The notes: generated by a model from the letters alone, not told the origin. Shown: positions 16,113 to 25,147, counted from the stretch's first letter. The stretch: DNA of 32,955 nt from Lachnoclostridium sp. An14 (GCF_002160755.1 NZ_NFLE01000043.1:1-32955); one strand, 5' to 3'. Made by a program: numbers and translations.

Positions 16113-17021
16113 ATGCTTACACGAGCGATGAACGGGAAATCCCTGCGCACGGCGTGCCTGTTGCTGTTGCTACTGGTGCTGTTTAGCTGCCGTGCCGGCA
16201 TTTCCGCCTCCGCCGCCAACGTCCGGACGCCCACGGCATCCGGGGCTGTCACCTACGGGAACAGCCGGGTGACCATCGACGCCTCCAACATTTCGGAGGG
16301 CTATGTGATGGTAAAATACACCGGCAGCAACCCGAAGATCAAGGTGCAGATCTCAAAAGACGGCGTGGAGACTTATACCTACAACCTGAATTCCTCCGGA
16401 AACTACGAGGTATTCCCCTTTTCCGAGGGAAACGGGACCTACACCATCAAGGTGTTTGAGAACATCAGCGGAAACCAGTATTCCCAGGCCTTCAGCCAGG
16501 CGGTTTCCGTGCAGCTTTCCAGCGAACTGTCCCCCTTCCTCTATCCCAACCAGTTCTGCAACTTTTCCGCGTCCTCCGCGGTGGTGCCCCTGGCGGATGA
16601 GCTGACGAAGGACGCGGCGGACGAGCTGGCCAAGGTGGCCGGCGTCTACAACTGGGTGGTGGACAATATTTCCTACGACACCAACCTGGCCGCCACCGTT
16701 TCCAGCGGCTACCTGCCGGATGTGGACAGCGTCCTGGCAAAGAAAAAGGGCATCTGCTTTGATTACGCCGCCCTCATGACCTCCATGCTGCGGGCAGAGG
16801 ACGTCCCCACCAAGCTGGTGGTGGGCTATTCCGGCTCCGTCTACCACGCCTGGATCTCCGTCTACACCAAGGCCAGCGGCTGGGTGGACAATGTGATCTA
16901 CTTCGACGGCAACGCCTGGAAACTGATGGACCCCACCTTCGCCTCCAACGGAAAGCGAAGCGCCGCCATCATGGACTACATTGGAAACGGCAGCAATTAC
17001 CGGACCAGATTCTCATATTAA
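16113..17021 (+). CDS. Exported transglutaminase-like protein, first gene of the pilus-like operon
   Basis: 302 residues. A signal sequence covers about 1-35; LFSC at 23-26 could be a lipobox and ASA-AN a signal peptidase I site, so lipoprotein status is open. After a beta-rich domain (about 40-140) comes a transglutaminase-like core with an intact Cys-His-Asp triad: C215 in KKGICFDYAALMTSMLR, H245 in VYHAWI and D273 in LMDPTF. The Cys motif and spacing match bacterial transglutaminase-like cysteine peptidases. It may process or crosslink surface proteins or peptidoglycan outside the membrane. AAGGAG precedes ATG 16113; the next gene follows after 21 bp. Confidence 0.85.
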   Translation: MLTRAMNGKSLRTACLLLLLLVLFSCRAGISASAANVRTPTASGAVTYGNSRVTIDASNISEGYVMVKYTGSNPKIKVQISKDGVETYTYNLNSSGNYEVFPFSEGNGTYTIKVFENISGNQYSQAFSQAVSVQLSSELSPFLYPNQFCNFSASSAVVPLADELTKDAADELAKVAGVYNWVVDNISYDTNLAATVSSGYLPDVDSVLAKKKGICFDYAALMTSMLRAEDVPTKLVVGYSGSVYHAWISVYTKASGWVDNVIYFDGNAWKLMDPTFASNGKRSAAIMDYIGNGSNYRTRFSY

Positions 17022-17042
17022 TACATTGCGGAGGAACCGATT

Positions 17043-18095
17043 ATGTCAAAAAAAACTGAAACCTATCAGGGGCTTGTCCTCTCCCGTTTCTGCACCCAGC
17101 TCTCCATCCTGATCCGCTCAGGCGTTCCCCTCTACGAGGGACTGGAGGCCATGGCGGAGGACGGGGAAAATGACGGGGAGAAACAGCGCCTTCTCTCCAT
17201 GGCGGAACAGCTCCGCCTGGGAGAGCCCTTAAGCGCCTCCCTGGCCAAAAGCGGCGCCTTCCCGGAGTACGTTATCCACATGACCCGCCTGGGAGAGACC
17301 ACCGGAAACCTGGATGTCTGCATGGAAAGCCTGGCATCCCACTACGAGCAGGAATACTACCTTTCCGAGAACCTGCGCAAGGCCGTCACCTATCCGGCCA
17401 TGATGGTGGTCATGCTGCTCATCATCCTGTTTGTCCTGTTCTCCAAGGTCATGCCGGTGTTCACCGGGGTGTACGAATCCCTGGGCACCTCCATCCCCGA
17501 CGCGGCCCAGGCCGCCATGGAGTTTGGCAGCATCTTTTCCGGAGCTGCCCTCATCCTGGCCGCTGCCGCCGCGGTGGTGATGGCCTTCGCGGCTGTTTCC
17601 GGCCGTTTCGGCAGACAGCCCGCCTTTGTCCAGGCCATCTATAAAAGTTTTCAGAACCACTCCTCCGTGGCGAAGGCAGCGTCCCTGCGCCGCCTCTGCT
17701 CCGCCGTTTCCCTCAGCATGAAAAGCGGGCTGCGGACGGAGGAAGGCATCGACATCGCCGCCGGACTGGTGCAAAGCGAGTCCCTGGCGAAAAAGCTCCA
17801 GGCGGTGCGGGAGGATGTGGCCTCCGGCTCCGACTTTTACGAGGCGGTGAAAAAGACGGACATCTTCACCGGATTTGACCTGCAGATGCTGCGCACCGGC
17901 TCCCGGGCGGGACAGCTGGACACGGTGTTAGATTCCCTGGCCGGGGACTACGCCCAGAAATCCCAGGACAGTATTGAGAAGATGATCTCCATGCTGGAAC
18001 CGGCTGTGGTGGCTGTCCTTGCCGTGGCCGTGGGCCTGGTGCTCTTAGCTGTCATGCTCCCCCTTGCGGGCATTCTTTCTACGATCGGAGTGTAA
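17043..18095 (+). CDS. Type IV pilus/type II secretion platform protein, PilC/GspF-like
   Basis: 350 residues with two T2SSF domains (about 10-130 and 205-330) and three membrane segments (about 115-140, 165-190 and 320-345), the expected layout of PilC/GspF. Typical motifs are FCTQLSILIRSGVPLYEGL in the first domain and LCSAVSLSMKSGLRTEEGI and RTGSRAGQLDTVLDSLA in the second. It forms the inner-membrane platform on which the cytoplasmic ATPase acts. GGAGG precedes ATG 17043. The following gene starts 3 bp after its stop. Confidence 0.9.
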   Translation: MSKKTETYQGLVLSRFCTQLSILIRSGVPLYEGLEAMAEDGENDGEKQRLLSMAEQLRLGEPLSASLAKSGAFPEYVIHMTRLGETTGNLDVCMESLASHYEQEYYLSENLRKAVTYPAMMVVMLLIILFVLFSKVMPVFTGVYESLGTSIPDAAQAAMEFGSIFSGAALILAAAAAVVMAFAAVSGRFGRQPAFVQAIYKSFQNHSSVAKAASLRRLCSAVSLSMKSGLRTEEGIDIAAGLVQSESLAKKLQAVREDVASGSDFYEAVKKTDIFTGFDLQMLRTGSRAGQLDTVLDSLAGDYAQKSQDSIEKMISMLEPAVVAVLAVAVGLVLLAVMLPLAGILSTIGV

Positions 18096-18098
18096 TCT

Positions 18099-18443
18099 AT
18101 GCTACATATTGAACCAGTAAAACAGAAGCGTTCCCTGCCGGGAACCGTCCTCTCCGCCGTCCTTTTAGCGGCGGTGCTGGCGGCGTTTCTCATCTGCGTC
18201 CGCTCCGTCTCCGGACGGACCGCCGGGGAGCAGCTTGACATCCTGGAAAACGCCATCCGGCGGGCCAGCGTCCAGTGCTACGCCATCGAGGGCCGCTATC
18301 CGCCCAGCGTGGACTATCTGAAGGAACATTACGGGATTGTGGTGGACGAGGAGAAGTACGCCGTATTTTACGACGGTTTCGCCTCCAATCTGATGCCGGA
18401 CATCACCGTGATCCCCCTTGAGAGCGAGGAGGAACGCCTATGA
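18099..18443 (+). CDS. Small single-TM pilin-like protein
   Basis: 114 residues. Basic N-terminus, one membrane helix (about 14-36), then a helical segment LDILENAIRRASVQCYAIEGRYPPSVDYL that resembles the helix-to-loop transition of pseudopilins (the AIEGRYP-type motif). No prepilin peptidase site with Glu at +5 is evident. Its start follows GGAGTG, and its stop overlaps the next ATG by 4 bp (ATGA). Probably a minor pilin or pilus-tip component, by context. Confidence 0.7.
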   Translation: MLHIEPVKQKRSLPGTVLSAVLLAAVLAAFLICVRSVSGRTAGEQLDILENAIRRASVQCYAIEGRYPPSVDYLKEHYGIVVDEEKYAVFYDGFASNLMPDITVIPLESEEERL

Positions 18444-19105
18444 AATCATCTTCCAGCCGGAGTACAGCCTTTTCCGGGCTCGGCTCCCTGTTTTCCCTTC
18501 TGCTCTTTCTGGTGTTTGTGCTCTGCGCCCTGTTCACCATCATGACCGGCAGCCGGGTGTACGCCAACATCCAGGATAAGGACAACGCCATTTTCACCAG
18601 GGATACCTCCGTATCCTACATCAAAAACAAGGTTCGCCAGGCCGACCGGGCGGGACAGATCTCCGTCCGGGATATGGAAGGGGTGAGCGTCCTCTGCATC
18701 GCTGACGGGGAGCTTTCCACGGCGGACACCGTATACGAAACCTATATTTATGCCCGGGACGGGTGGCTCATGGAGCTCTTTACCTCCAGAGACAGCGGCC
18801 TGACCCTGGCAGACGGCATTCCGGTGATGGAGTGCGGCGACGCGGCCTTTCAGATCCTCACAGAGGACGGGACCGGGGAAATGGGACGGGAGGTCCGCCT
18901 TCTCTCCCTGCGCCTGGACAGCCGGGAGCCTTCCTATATCCGTCTGATGTGCGGAGAGGCGGCGGCAGAAACCGGCTCCCTTTCCCCAGCGGACAGGGAA
19001 ACCGATCTGGAAACGGCCCTTCCTGAAAACGCCGCCGGCCCGGACGGGGAAATGGCTCCCTCTCCGGAAACCGTCACCATCCTTGAGGAAGGAGGCATCT
19101 TATGA
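18440..19105 (+). CDS. DUF4860-like single-TM protein of the pilus-like operon
   Basis: 221 residues: one membrane helix (about 15-37), then an extracytoplasmic domain and an acidic, Pro/Ala-rich C-terminal tail (about 180-215). The layout and operon position match proteins carrying DUF4860 in Lachnospiraceae type IV pilus-like loci (from memory, not searched). ATGA overlaps link it to both neighbours, implying translational coupling and stoichiometric synthesis. No catalytic motif seen. Confidence 0.65.
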   Translation: MKSSSSRSTAFSGLGSLFSLLLFLVFVLCALFTIMTGSRVYANIQDKDNAIFTRDTSVSYIKNKVRQADRAGQISVRDMEGVSVLCIADGELSTADTVYETYIYARDGWLMELFTSRDSGLTLADGIPVMECGDAAFQILTEDGTGEMGREVRLLSLRLDSREPSYIRLMCGEAAAETGSLSPADRETDLETALPENAAGPDGEMAPSPETVTILEEGGIL

Positions 19106-19503
19106 GTTCACAAAATCACCGTCTCTCCTTCCGCTCCCACGGCCTGCTCATGGAGCTCACCTTTGTGTGCGGGTTCTTCGCGGTGGCCGCCTGCGTGTTC
19201 GTGCTGGTATTTCTGAAGGCCGGCCGGTTAAGCGCCGCGGCGGAGGACATTTCCGCCTCTGTAAACGCCGCCCAGACCATCGTGGAGACCGTTCTCCCCG
19301 ACGGGAACACGGCGGACGGCACGGAAAGCTACACCATCTCCTTTGACTCCGACTGGAACCGCCAGGAATCCCCGGAACACGCCTACGCCACCGCCCAGGT
19401 GACGGAGACCTGGGACAACGGCCTGGTGCACATGGAAATCACCGTCATCTCCGCCGGGGGCGAAGAGCTTTACCGGCTGAGCGCGGACCGGGATTTCAGT
19501 TAG
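19102..19503 (+). CDS. Pilin-like protein with a degenerate prepilin motif
   Basis: 133 residues. The N-terminus SHGLLMELTFVCGFFAVAAC resembles a type IV prepilin signal, but Glu lies at +4 after Gly; it would be +5 only if cleavage were before that Gly. A long hydrophobic helix (about 18-40) and a small beta-rich C-terminal domain follow. Of the four small pilin-like proteins here it alone keeps the Glu. It overlaps the preceding gene by 4 bp (ATGA). Whether it is cleaved is open, since no prepilin peptidase gene is in the window. Confidence 0.65.
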   Translation: MSSQNHRLSFRSHGLLMELTFVCGFFAVAACVFVLVFLKAGRLSAAAEDISASVNAAQTIVETVLPDGNTADGTESYTISFDSDWNRQESPEHAYATAQVTETWDNGLVHMEITVISAGGEELYRLSADRDFS

Positions 19504-19511
19504 GAGGGGCC

Positions 19512-19907
19512 ATGGAACAGAATCGCTCAAGAACATTTATCAACATTGGAATTTCATCCATTATCTTTATTTTCATCGTGCTCTGCCTGTCGGTATTCGC
19601 CCTTTTAAGCGTCAATTCCGCCCGCCAGAGCTACGCGTCCGTCCAGCGGAACGCGGAGGCCGTCACCGCCTACTACCAGGCGGATTCCAAGGCCCAGAAA
19701 TGGCTCCACAGCCTGAAACAGGAGGGGGCAGTTTCGGAGGGGATTTTGCAGCAGGAATTTCCCATCTCCGACTCCCAGACCCTTTCCGTGGCCGTGGACG
19801 GGGAGACCTTTGAGCTCCTCTCCTACCAGGTCATCAACAACGAGGTCCTGGAAATCGACGACAGCCTGCCTGTATGGCAGGGAGAAATGGAGGCGGTAAA
19901 CCCATGA
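19512..19907 (+). CDS. Small single-TM protein of the pilus-like operon
   Basis: 131 residues, AGGAGG before ATG 19512. One membrane helix (about 11-33), then an amphipathic helix (SARQSYASVQRNAEAVTAYY) and a short beta-rich tail. No prepilin peptidase motif is apparent. Context suggests a pseudopilin-like or assembly role. Its stop overlaps the PilT-like start by 4 bp (ATGA). Confidence 0.65.
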   Translation: MEQNRSRTFINIGISSIIFIFIVLCLSVFALLSVNSARQSYASVQRNAEAVTAYYQADSKAQKWLHSLKQEGAVSEGILQQEFPISDSQTLSVAVDGETFELLSYQVINNEVLEIDDSLPVWQGEMEAVNP

Positions 19908-20992
19908 TGGAACCCTTAAACCAGGAAAAACTGGAGCAGCTCACAGCGCTCCTCACATCGGCAGTGGAACAGGATGCCTCCGACATCTTCCTGATTCCCG
20001 GTATGCCGGTGGCCTTTAAGCTCCACGGACAGATCGAGGCCATCGACGAGCGGAAAATCTTTCCGGAGGAAATGAACCAGTACATCAACGCCATCTACGC
20101 CCTCACCAATGGCCGCACCATGAAAAAGGTGCTGGAGGCGGGGGACGATGACTTCTCTTTCTCTATCAAGGGGCTGTCCCGTTTCCGGGCCAGCGTGATG
20201 AAACAGAGAGGTTCCCTGGCGGCCGTCATCCGCCTGGTGCGGTTTGACCTGCCCTCCCCGGAATCCCTCCACATCCCGGAGTCCATCATGGGGCTGTCCG
20301 GCCTCTCCAAGGGACTGGTGCTGGTGACCGGCCCTGCCGGCAGCGGAAAGTCCACCACCCTGGCCTGCATCATCGACCGCATCAATCAGACGAAAAACGC
20401 CCACGTGATCACCCTGGAGGATCCCATCGAGTTCCTCCACCGCCACCAGAAGTCCGTGGTAACCCAGAGGGAGATCGGCCTGGACACGGACAGCTACGTG
20501 GACGGCCTGCGGGCGGCCCTGCGCCAGGCCCCGGACGTGATCCTCTTAGGGGAAATGAGGGATTACGAGACCATCCGCATCGCCATGACGGCGGCGGAAA
20601 CCGGCCATCTGGTCATTTCCACCCTGCACACCACGGGAGCGGCCAATACCATCGACCGCATCATCGACATCTTCCCGGCCAATGCCCAGCAGCAGATCCG
20701 GGTCCAGCTGTCCATGGTGCTCCAGGCGGTGGTGTCCCAGCAGCTGGTGCCCACCCTGGACAACCGGCTGACCCCGGCCTTTGAGCTGATGTTTTTAAAC
20801 AAGGCCATCCGCAACCTGATCCGGGAATCCAAGATCCACCAGATCGACAACGTGATCGCTACCGGAGCGGCATCCGGCATGGTGAGCATGGACAACAGCC
20901 TGTTAAAGCTGTACCGGGACGGCGCCATTTCCAAGGACACCGCCATCACCTACAGCCAGGACAGCGAGCAGATGCAGCTGCGGCTGCGCTAG
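19904..20992 (+). CDS. pilT: Type IV pilus retraction-type ATPase, PilT-like
   Basis: 362 residues, the usual PilT size. Walker A GPAGSGKST is at 143-151, the Asp box LEDPIEF at 171-177, Walker B DVILLGEMRD at 211-220 and the His box HLVISTLHT at 235-243; the AIRNLIRE and MDNSLLKLYRDG motifs near the C-terminus also fit PilT. ATG 19904 is chosen because it overlaps the preceding stop (ATGA) and follows GGAGG, giving the start MMEPLNQ. It is the only motor ATPase in this operon; PilT normally depolymerises pili while PilB extends them. A downstream hairpin and an 18-bp bidirectional terminator end the operon. Confidence 0.92.
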   Translation: MMEPLNQEKLEQLTALLTSAVEQDASDIFLIPGMPVAFKLHGQIEAIDERKIFPEEMNQYINAIYALTNGRTMKKVLEAGDDDFSFSIKGLSRFRASVMKQRGSLAAVIRLVRFDLPSPESLHIPESIMGLSGLSKGLVLVTGPAGSGKSTTLACIIDRINQTKNAHVITLEDPIEFLHRHQKSVVTQREIGLDTDSYVDGLRAALRQAPDVILLGEMRDYETIRIAMTAAETGHLVISTLHTTGAANTIDRIIDIFPANAQQQIRVQLSMVLQAVVSQQLVPTLDNRLTPAFELMFLNKAIRNLIRESKIHQIDNVIATGAASGMVSMDNSLLKLYRDGAISKDTAITYSQDSEQMQLRLR

Positions 20993-20995
20993 AGA

Positions 20996-21060
20996 GGCGG
21001 CTCCCGCCGGAGGTTTTCCTGTCATAGGGAGGGCCAGGGAGCGCCCCTCCTATGGCCCTT
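20996..21060 (+). repeat. Dispersed palindromic repeat, partial copy F
   Basis: GGCTCCCGCCGGAGG, TTTTCCTGTCATAGGGA matches the 3' part of copy C (read on its own strand). The following CATAGGGAGGG and CCCCTCCTATG can pair, so this copy also forms a hairpin right after the PilT-like stop. Confidence 0.5.
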
Positions 21061-21102
21061 TCCTATGGCATGGCATTATGACATAACATCCAGATAAAAA
21101 GC

Positions 21103-21163
21103 AAAAGCAAAGCAGGAGGCATGGCCGGAATCTCACCGGGCTCACGCCTCCTGCTTTGCTTTT
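21103..21163. terminator. Bidirectional terminator between convergent pilT and c-di-GMP genes
   Basis: An 18-bp perfect stem: AAAAGCAAAGCAGGAGGC (21103-21120) pairs with GCCTCCTGCTTTGCTTTT (21146-21163) around a 25-nt loop. T-rich tails follow on both strands (CTTTTGCTGTTC to the right, GCTTTTTATC to the left). Confidence 0.9.
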
Positions 21164-21238
21164 CTTTTGCTGTTCTATTTTCCTGCCTTTATTCTCTGTT
21201 CCGGCTTTGGTCCCCATTTTCCGGTTTCGCCTTTCGGG

Positions 21239-24200
21239 TCACATTCCCGGCTCGTACAGTACATACTGATTTTTGCCCCGCCGCTTGGCCTCGTAGAGGG
21301 CCTTGTCCGCGTTGGCAAGGAGGACACGGCAGTCCCGGCCATCGTCCGGATAATAGGAGGCGCCGATGCTGGCGGCTACGAAATACGTCATATTTCCGCT
21401 GACGTAGGGCTCCCGGAATACCTGGCAGAGCTGTTCCAGCCTGGCCACCAGGATGTTCCGGCTTACGGAGGGCACGAAGATCACATACTCGTCCCCGCCG
21501 AACCGGGCCACCACGTCCGTCCTGCGGAACACGCCCAGGATCTTCTGGGCAATCCCTTTCAGGATCTCGTCCCCGGCCAGATGGCCCAGGGTATCGTTGA
21601 TATTTTTAAAATCGTCTACGTCGATAAAGATCAGCGCTCCCCGCTCCAGGTTGCCGCTGTCTAAGCTGGTGCTCACCCAGCTCTCAAAAAACGCCCGGTT
21701 GTAAAGACCTGTGAGGGCGTCCCGGCTGGCCTGCTCCTTCCAGCGGTCCAGCTCCGCCTGCCACTCTCCCATGTTGGTCAGGACACCGGTGATCACGTTG
21801 GCGCGTTCCCGGGAGGAAATATCCCGTTTGAGGTAAATCTCCAGCCATTCATACCGCTCCTGCCCCACCAAAAACCGCAGGGTGTTTTCCATCCAGGGAG
21901 CCTCGTTCCCGTCGGTTCTCAGCATTTTCAGGAAGGCGGGCCTGTCCTCCTCATGGACAAAGCCGGAGCTGCCGAACCATTTCCTGGCCCCGTTTATGAC
22001 GTAGCGGCCTTCCTGAACCGGGGAAAACAGGGCGGAAAAGATCACCTGGTCTTCCTCCGGGAAGTAGAGGAAGGTCATAATCTCCCTGGTGGGATCGAAT
22101 GTGGCCTTCCGTTCCAGATCAACGTCGATTTCCCCTTCTCTCTCCGTCTCCGCCTGGAGGGACACGTACCGCAGGCTCATCCCCTGATACGCCTCCCTTT
22201 CAAACTCCTCCACCGGCATGGGCTTAAAGAACACATAGCCCTGAATCATCCCGCACACCGACCGCCGCAGATACTCTGCCTGGGCGGGGCTGTCGATGCC
22301 CTCCGCCACCGTGTCGATGTGGAGCTGTTCCGCCAGCCGCAGGATGGTCTCCACAATATTCCTGCCCCTCTGGTTGTCATTGGCGCCGATGAAAAAGACG
22401 CGGTCCAGCTTGATCACATCTACGTTCAGGTCGTTTAACAGCCCCAGGGAGGAATACCCTGTGCCGAAATCGTCCAGGGAACACCGGAACCCGGCCGCAT
22501 GGATCCGGTCAATGCTGGACTTCACCTCCTGGGGATTTTCCAGGAAGATCGTCTCCGTCAGCTCCAGTTCAATGAGCTCCGGGGAAACGCCGTAGCGGCT
22601 GCACAGCTCTTTGCAGGTGCGCAGAAAATCGGGGGCGTCAAAATGCTGTCTGGAAATGTTGACCGAGATCCCGCACAGCTCCCGGCCCTCGGCTCTCCAT
22701 CTGGCCAGCGTGCGGCACACCTCCTCGAACACGAACATATCCAGACGACTGATCATCCTGTATTTTTCCAGCACCGGCACAAACAGGCCGGGAGCAAGGA
22801 TCCCTCTCTGGGGATGGTTCCAGCGGATTAACGCCTCCGCTCCCGCCACCTGCATCCGCTCCAGATTCACCTTTGGCTGGAAATATACGAGAAACTCCCC
22901 GTTGGCGATGGCGTTGTCCACGCTGTATACCAGTTCCTTCTCCTCTATCACTTCCCGGCTGCGGTTCCTGTCGTAGAACCCAAACAGGATCCTGGATCTG
23001 CCGTTCTGGCTCTTTCTGGCGATATTGGCCCGCTCCTCCATGCGGGAAATGTCCGTTTCCCCAGCCTCCGGCTCGTAAATGCCGAACCGCAGTTCCAGGT
23101 AATAGGAATCGTCCCGCCCCTCGTTAAAGCGGTTGACCTCGGTATAGACGTGTTCCAGCCGCCGGATTAATGCCTCCCGCTCCTGCCGTTCCAGAAATAG
23201 ATAGAACACGTCCGCGCTGCCCCTGGCCAGGATTTCTCCCGGTTCCAGACCCTTCTCCAGCACACGGTACAGGTAGGCCAAGGTGCGGTCGCCCTCCTCC
23301 ACGCCGTACACGTTGTTTATCAGTTTAAAATCCTGTACGTCCATGGAGACCAGCACGTATTTCTCCGCCTGTTCTTCCACCATTTTCTCCGCCTGCTGCT
23401 TGAAGCGGTTCAGATTCTGCCCTCCTGTCACCGGATCCACATAGGCCAGGTGTTCCAGCTTTCCCTGTATGTTTTTCTGCCGCCAGGTCGTGATGAGCAT
23501 CACGATGCCCATAAGCCCCACCGCGGCCAGCGCCAACAGGATATTCCGCATGGTGATGGCGTCCACCCCGGCGCTGATAATATCTGACTCGATAAACGCG
23601 ACTACGTACCAATCGGAATAGTTTAACGGCAGATAACACAGGATCTGATCCTCTCCCGCTATGGTGCGGTACTCGATCATCCCGCCATCTCCGCCCGTTT
23701 TTACAGCCTGCTCCATCTGGCTGAAAATTTTCTTGTTCTCCTCGCTCAGCTGCTCCTTTTTTTCTTCAATAATATCGAAGAAATTCGTCTGCACCAGCGT
23801 ATTGATCACAGTCCCGTCGCCGGAAATGGTAAACAGCCGGCCTTTTCCGTCCAGGCTGTCGTTTTGCATCAGCTCCATGAGGGCATCGCTCTTTTTGATT
23901 CCCACCAGGATGCCCGGCGTTTCATCTGCCTCGCCGCTGACGAAATAGACCAGGCTCCCCTCCGCCGGAACCGCGATCAGCTGCACCTCCCCGGCCCGGC
24001 CCTCCAGCTTAATCTCTGCCTCCGGATAAATACTGTGTATCCACGTTTCCGCGTCTGTGGTGTCCTTCGCCAGGTAGAAAACGTCAAAATCAAAATAACT
24101 CCGTTTCCCCTCCAGAAATGTCTCCACCCGGTCAGGGGAAAACAGCGTAGCGCTGTTGCGGATCATGCGCATGGCCTGAATAGACTGTTCCACCCGGAAA

Positions 24201-24376
24201 TTGATGCTGTCCGCGATCTGTCCCGTAATGTCTGTCACATACGTCTCTGTCCTCTCCTCCGTCACCTTCTGGATTTCCAGAGTGTTTCTCACGTAAATTC
24301 CGCTGAGGATGACAATGATCCAAAACAGGACAATTACAAGAATATTGGGCGATTCCTTTTTATGCTTTGCGTCCAC
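21239..24376 (-). CDS. Membrane c-di-GMP enzyme: Cache-like sensor, degenerate GGDEF, EAL, C-terminal GGDEF
   Basis: 1,045 residues. A membrane helix (12-29), a large extracytoplasmic Cache-like sensor domain (about 30-270) and a second helix (about 278-298) are followed by GGDEF domain 1, whose active site reads RGSADVF (385-391) and is probably inactive. The EAL domain (about 480-740) keeps its catalytic motifs: EALIRW (514-519), ELTETIF, SLDDFGTGYSSL, VAEGID. After a PAS-like region (about 770-905), a second GGDEF domain is intact (RFGGDEY, 958-964) with an I-site RRTD at 951-954. It can therefore plausibly both make and degrade c-di-GMP. The start is GTG 24376 with GGAGGAG inside the end of the sortase gene, 3 bp away, so the two are coupled. 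Confidence 0.9.
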   Translation of the reverse strand: MDAKHKKESPNILVIVLFWIIVILSGIYVRNTLEIQKVTEERTETYVTDITGQIADSINFRVEQSIQAMRMIRNSATLFSPDRVETFLEGKRSYFDFDVFYLAKDTTDAETWIHSIYPEAEIKLEGRAGEVQLIAVPAEGSLVYFVSGEADETPGILVGIKKSDALMELMQNDSLDGKGRLFTISGDGTVINTLVQTNFFDIIEEKKEQLSEENKKIFSQMEQAVKTGGDGGMIEYRTIAGEDQILCYLPLNYSDWYVVAFIESDIISAGVDAITMRNILLALAAVGLMGIVMLITTWRQKNIQGKLEHLAYVDPVTGGQNLNRFKQQAEKMVEEQAEKYVLVSMDVQDFKLINNVYGVEEGDRTLAYLYRVLEKGLEPGEILARGSADVFYLFLERQEREALIRRLEHVYTEVNRFNEGRDDSYYLELRFGIYEPEAGETDISRMEERANIARKSQNGRSRILFGFYDRNRSREVIEEKELVYSVDNAIANGEFLVYFQPKVNLERMQVAGAEALIRWNHPQRGILAPGLFVPVLEKYRMISRLDMFVFEEVCRTLARWRAEGRELCGISVNISRQHFDAPDFLRTCKELCSRYGVSPELIELELTETIFLENPQEVKSSIDRIHAAGFRCSLDDFGTGYSSLGLLNDLNVDVIKLDRVFFIGANDNQRGRNIVETILRLAEQLHIDTVAEGIDSPAQAEYLRRSVCGMIQGYVFFKPMPVEEFEREAYQGMSLRYVSLQAETEREGEIDVDLERKATFDPTREIMTFLYFPEEDQVIFSALFSPVQEGRYVINGARKWFGSSGFVHEEDRPAFLKMLRTDGNEAPWMENTLRFLVGQERYEWLEIYLKRDISSRERANVITGVLTNMGEWQAELDRWKEQASRDALTGLYNRAFFESWVSTSLDSGNLERGALIFIDVDDFKNINDTLGHLAGDEILKGIAQKILGVFRRTDVVARFGGDEYVIFVPSVSRNILVARLEQLCQVFREPYVSGNMTYFVAASIGASYYPDDGRDCRVLLANADKALYEAKRRGKNQYVLYEPGM

Positions 24377-24379
24377 TGG

Positions 24380-25147
24380 TTACTCTCCTCCGACATCCTC
24401 TTGCGTCACCTCATAGGCATACATAATCGTTCTGGCGTCGTCGAACTCATAGCTGCAGGTCACAAAGGAAAACAGCCGGCCTACCTCCTGGTCCGGTTCC
24501 ACATAGGCAGTGGAGTCCTTTGTCATTTCTTCCACGTACAGCTGAAACTGCTCCTCGTCCTCAAACCTGGTCTTCCTGCGGATTCCGTCTGAGGTGGTGT
24601 ACAGACAGGAAAACGGCCTCAGCAAAATCTCCCGGTCCGGAAGATAGATGTACGCCTCCTGGTGCTCCTCTAAAAACGCCTGTTCCCGGAATTTCATAAT
24701 ATCCTTGAACATGGTGCCATTCTTCATGTGATGGCCGTAGAGGACGTTGTGGAGAGCTGAAAAATCGGCCTCGTCGTCGCAATCCAGGTAAATGGAACCG
24801 GCGGCGGTGTGCGCTCCCTCAATGTCCGTGTAAAGATAGGTCTCGTTGCTCTCCGGGTCAAACAGGATCGGGTAGTCGATCACCGTTCCCGGAATGGTGA
24901 GCCAGCCCACCACATCCTCATTGATTGCCCAAAGCTCCTCAAAATTCACCGGGGAAACATATTCTGCCTCCGTCTCCGGCTCGGTTTCCACCTCCGCCTG
25001 GGTGGTCTCCTCCACCACCTGGGAGGCCAGCTCCTCATAAATTTTTTCCGATTCCCGCTGTTTTACATAATCCCACAGCAGCATACTTCCGGAAACAATA
25101 ATCAGAACCACCGCTGCCGCGAGAATGATTTTTCTTCTGCCTTTCAT
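24380..25147 (-). CDS. srtB: Class B sortase
   Basis: 255 residues. Short basic N-terminus and one membrane helix (about 7-25), an acidic Glu/Thr linker (about 43-62), then a sortase domain with catalytic H139 (LYGHHM), C231 (FVTCSYEF) and R239 (DDARTIMYAY). SrtB enzymes link surface proteins to peptidoglycan or, in clostridia, recognise [S/N/P]PXTG-type signals. The large surface protein encoded just upstream on the same strand ends in PLPKTG, a possible substrate. AGGAGG precedes ATG 25147. It is followed after 3 bp by the c-di-GMP enzyme gene, suggesting one transcript. Confidence 0.92.
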   Translation of the reverse strand: MKGRRKIILAAAVVLIIVSGSMLLWDYVKQRESEKIYEELASQVVEETTQAEVETEPETEAEYVSPVNFEELWAINEDVVGWLTIPGTVIDYPILFDPESNETYLYTDIEGAHTAAGSIYLDCDDEADFSALHNVLYGHHMKNGTMFKDIMKFREQAFLEEHQEAYIYLPDREILLRPFSCLYTTSDGIRRKTRFEDEEQFQLYVEEMTKDSTAYVEPDQEVGRLFSFVTCSYEFDDARTIMYAYEVTQEDVGGE

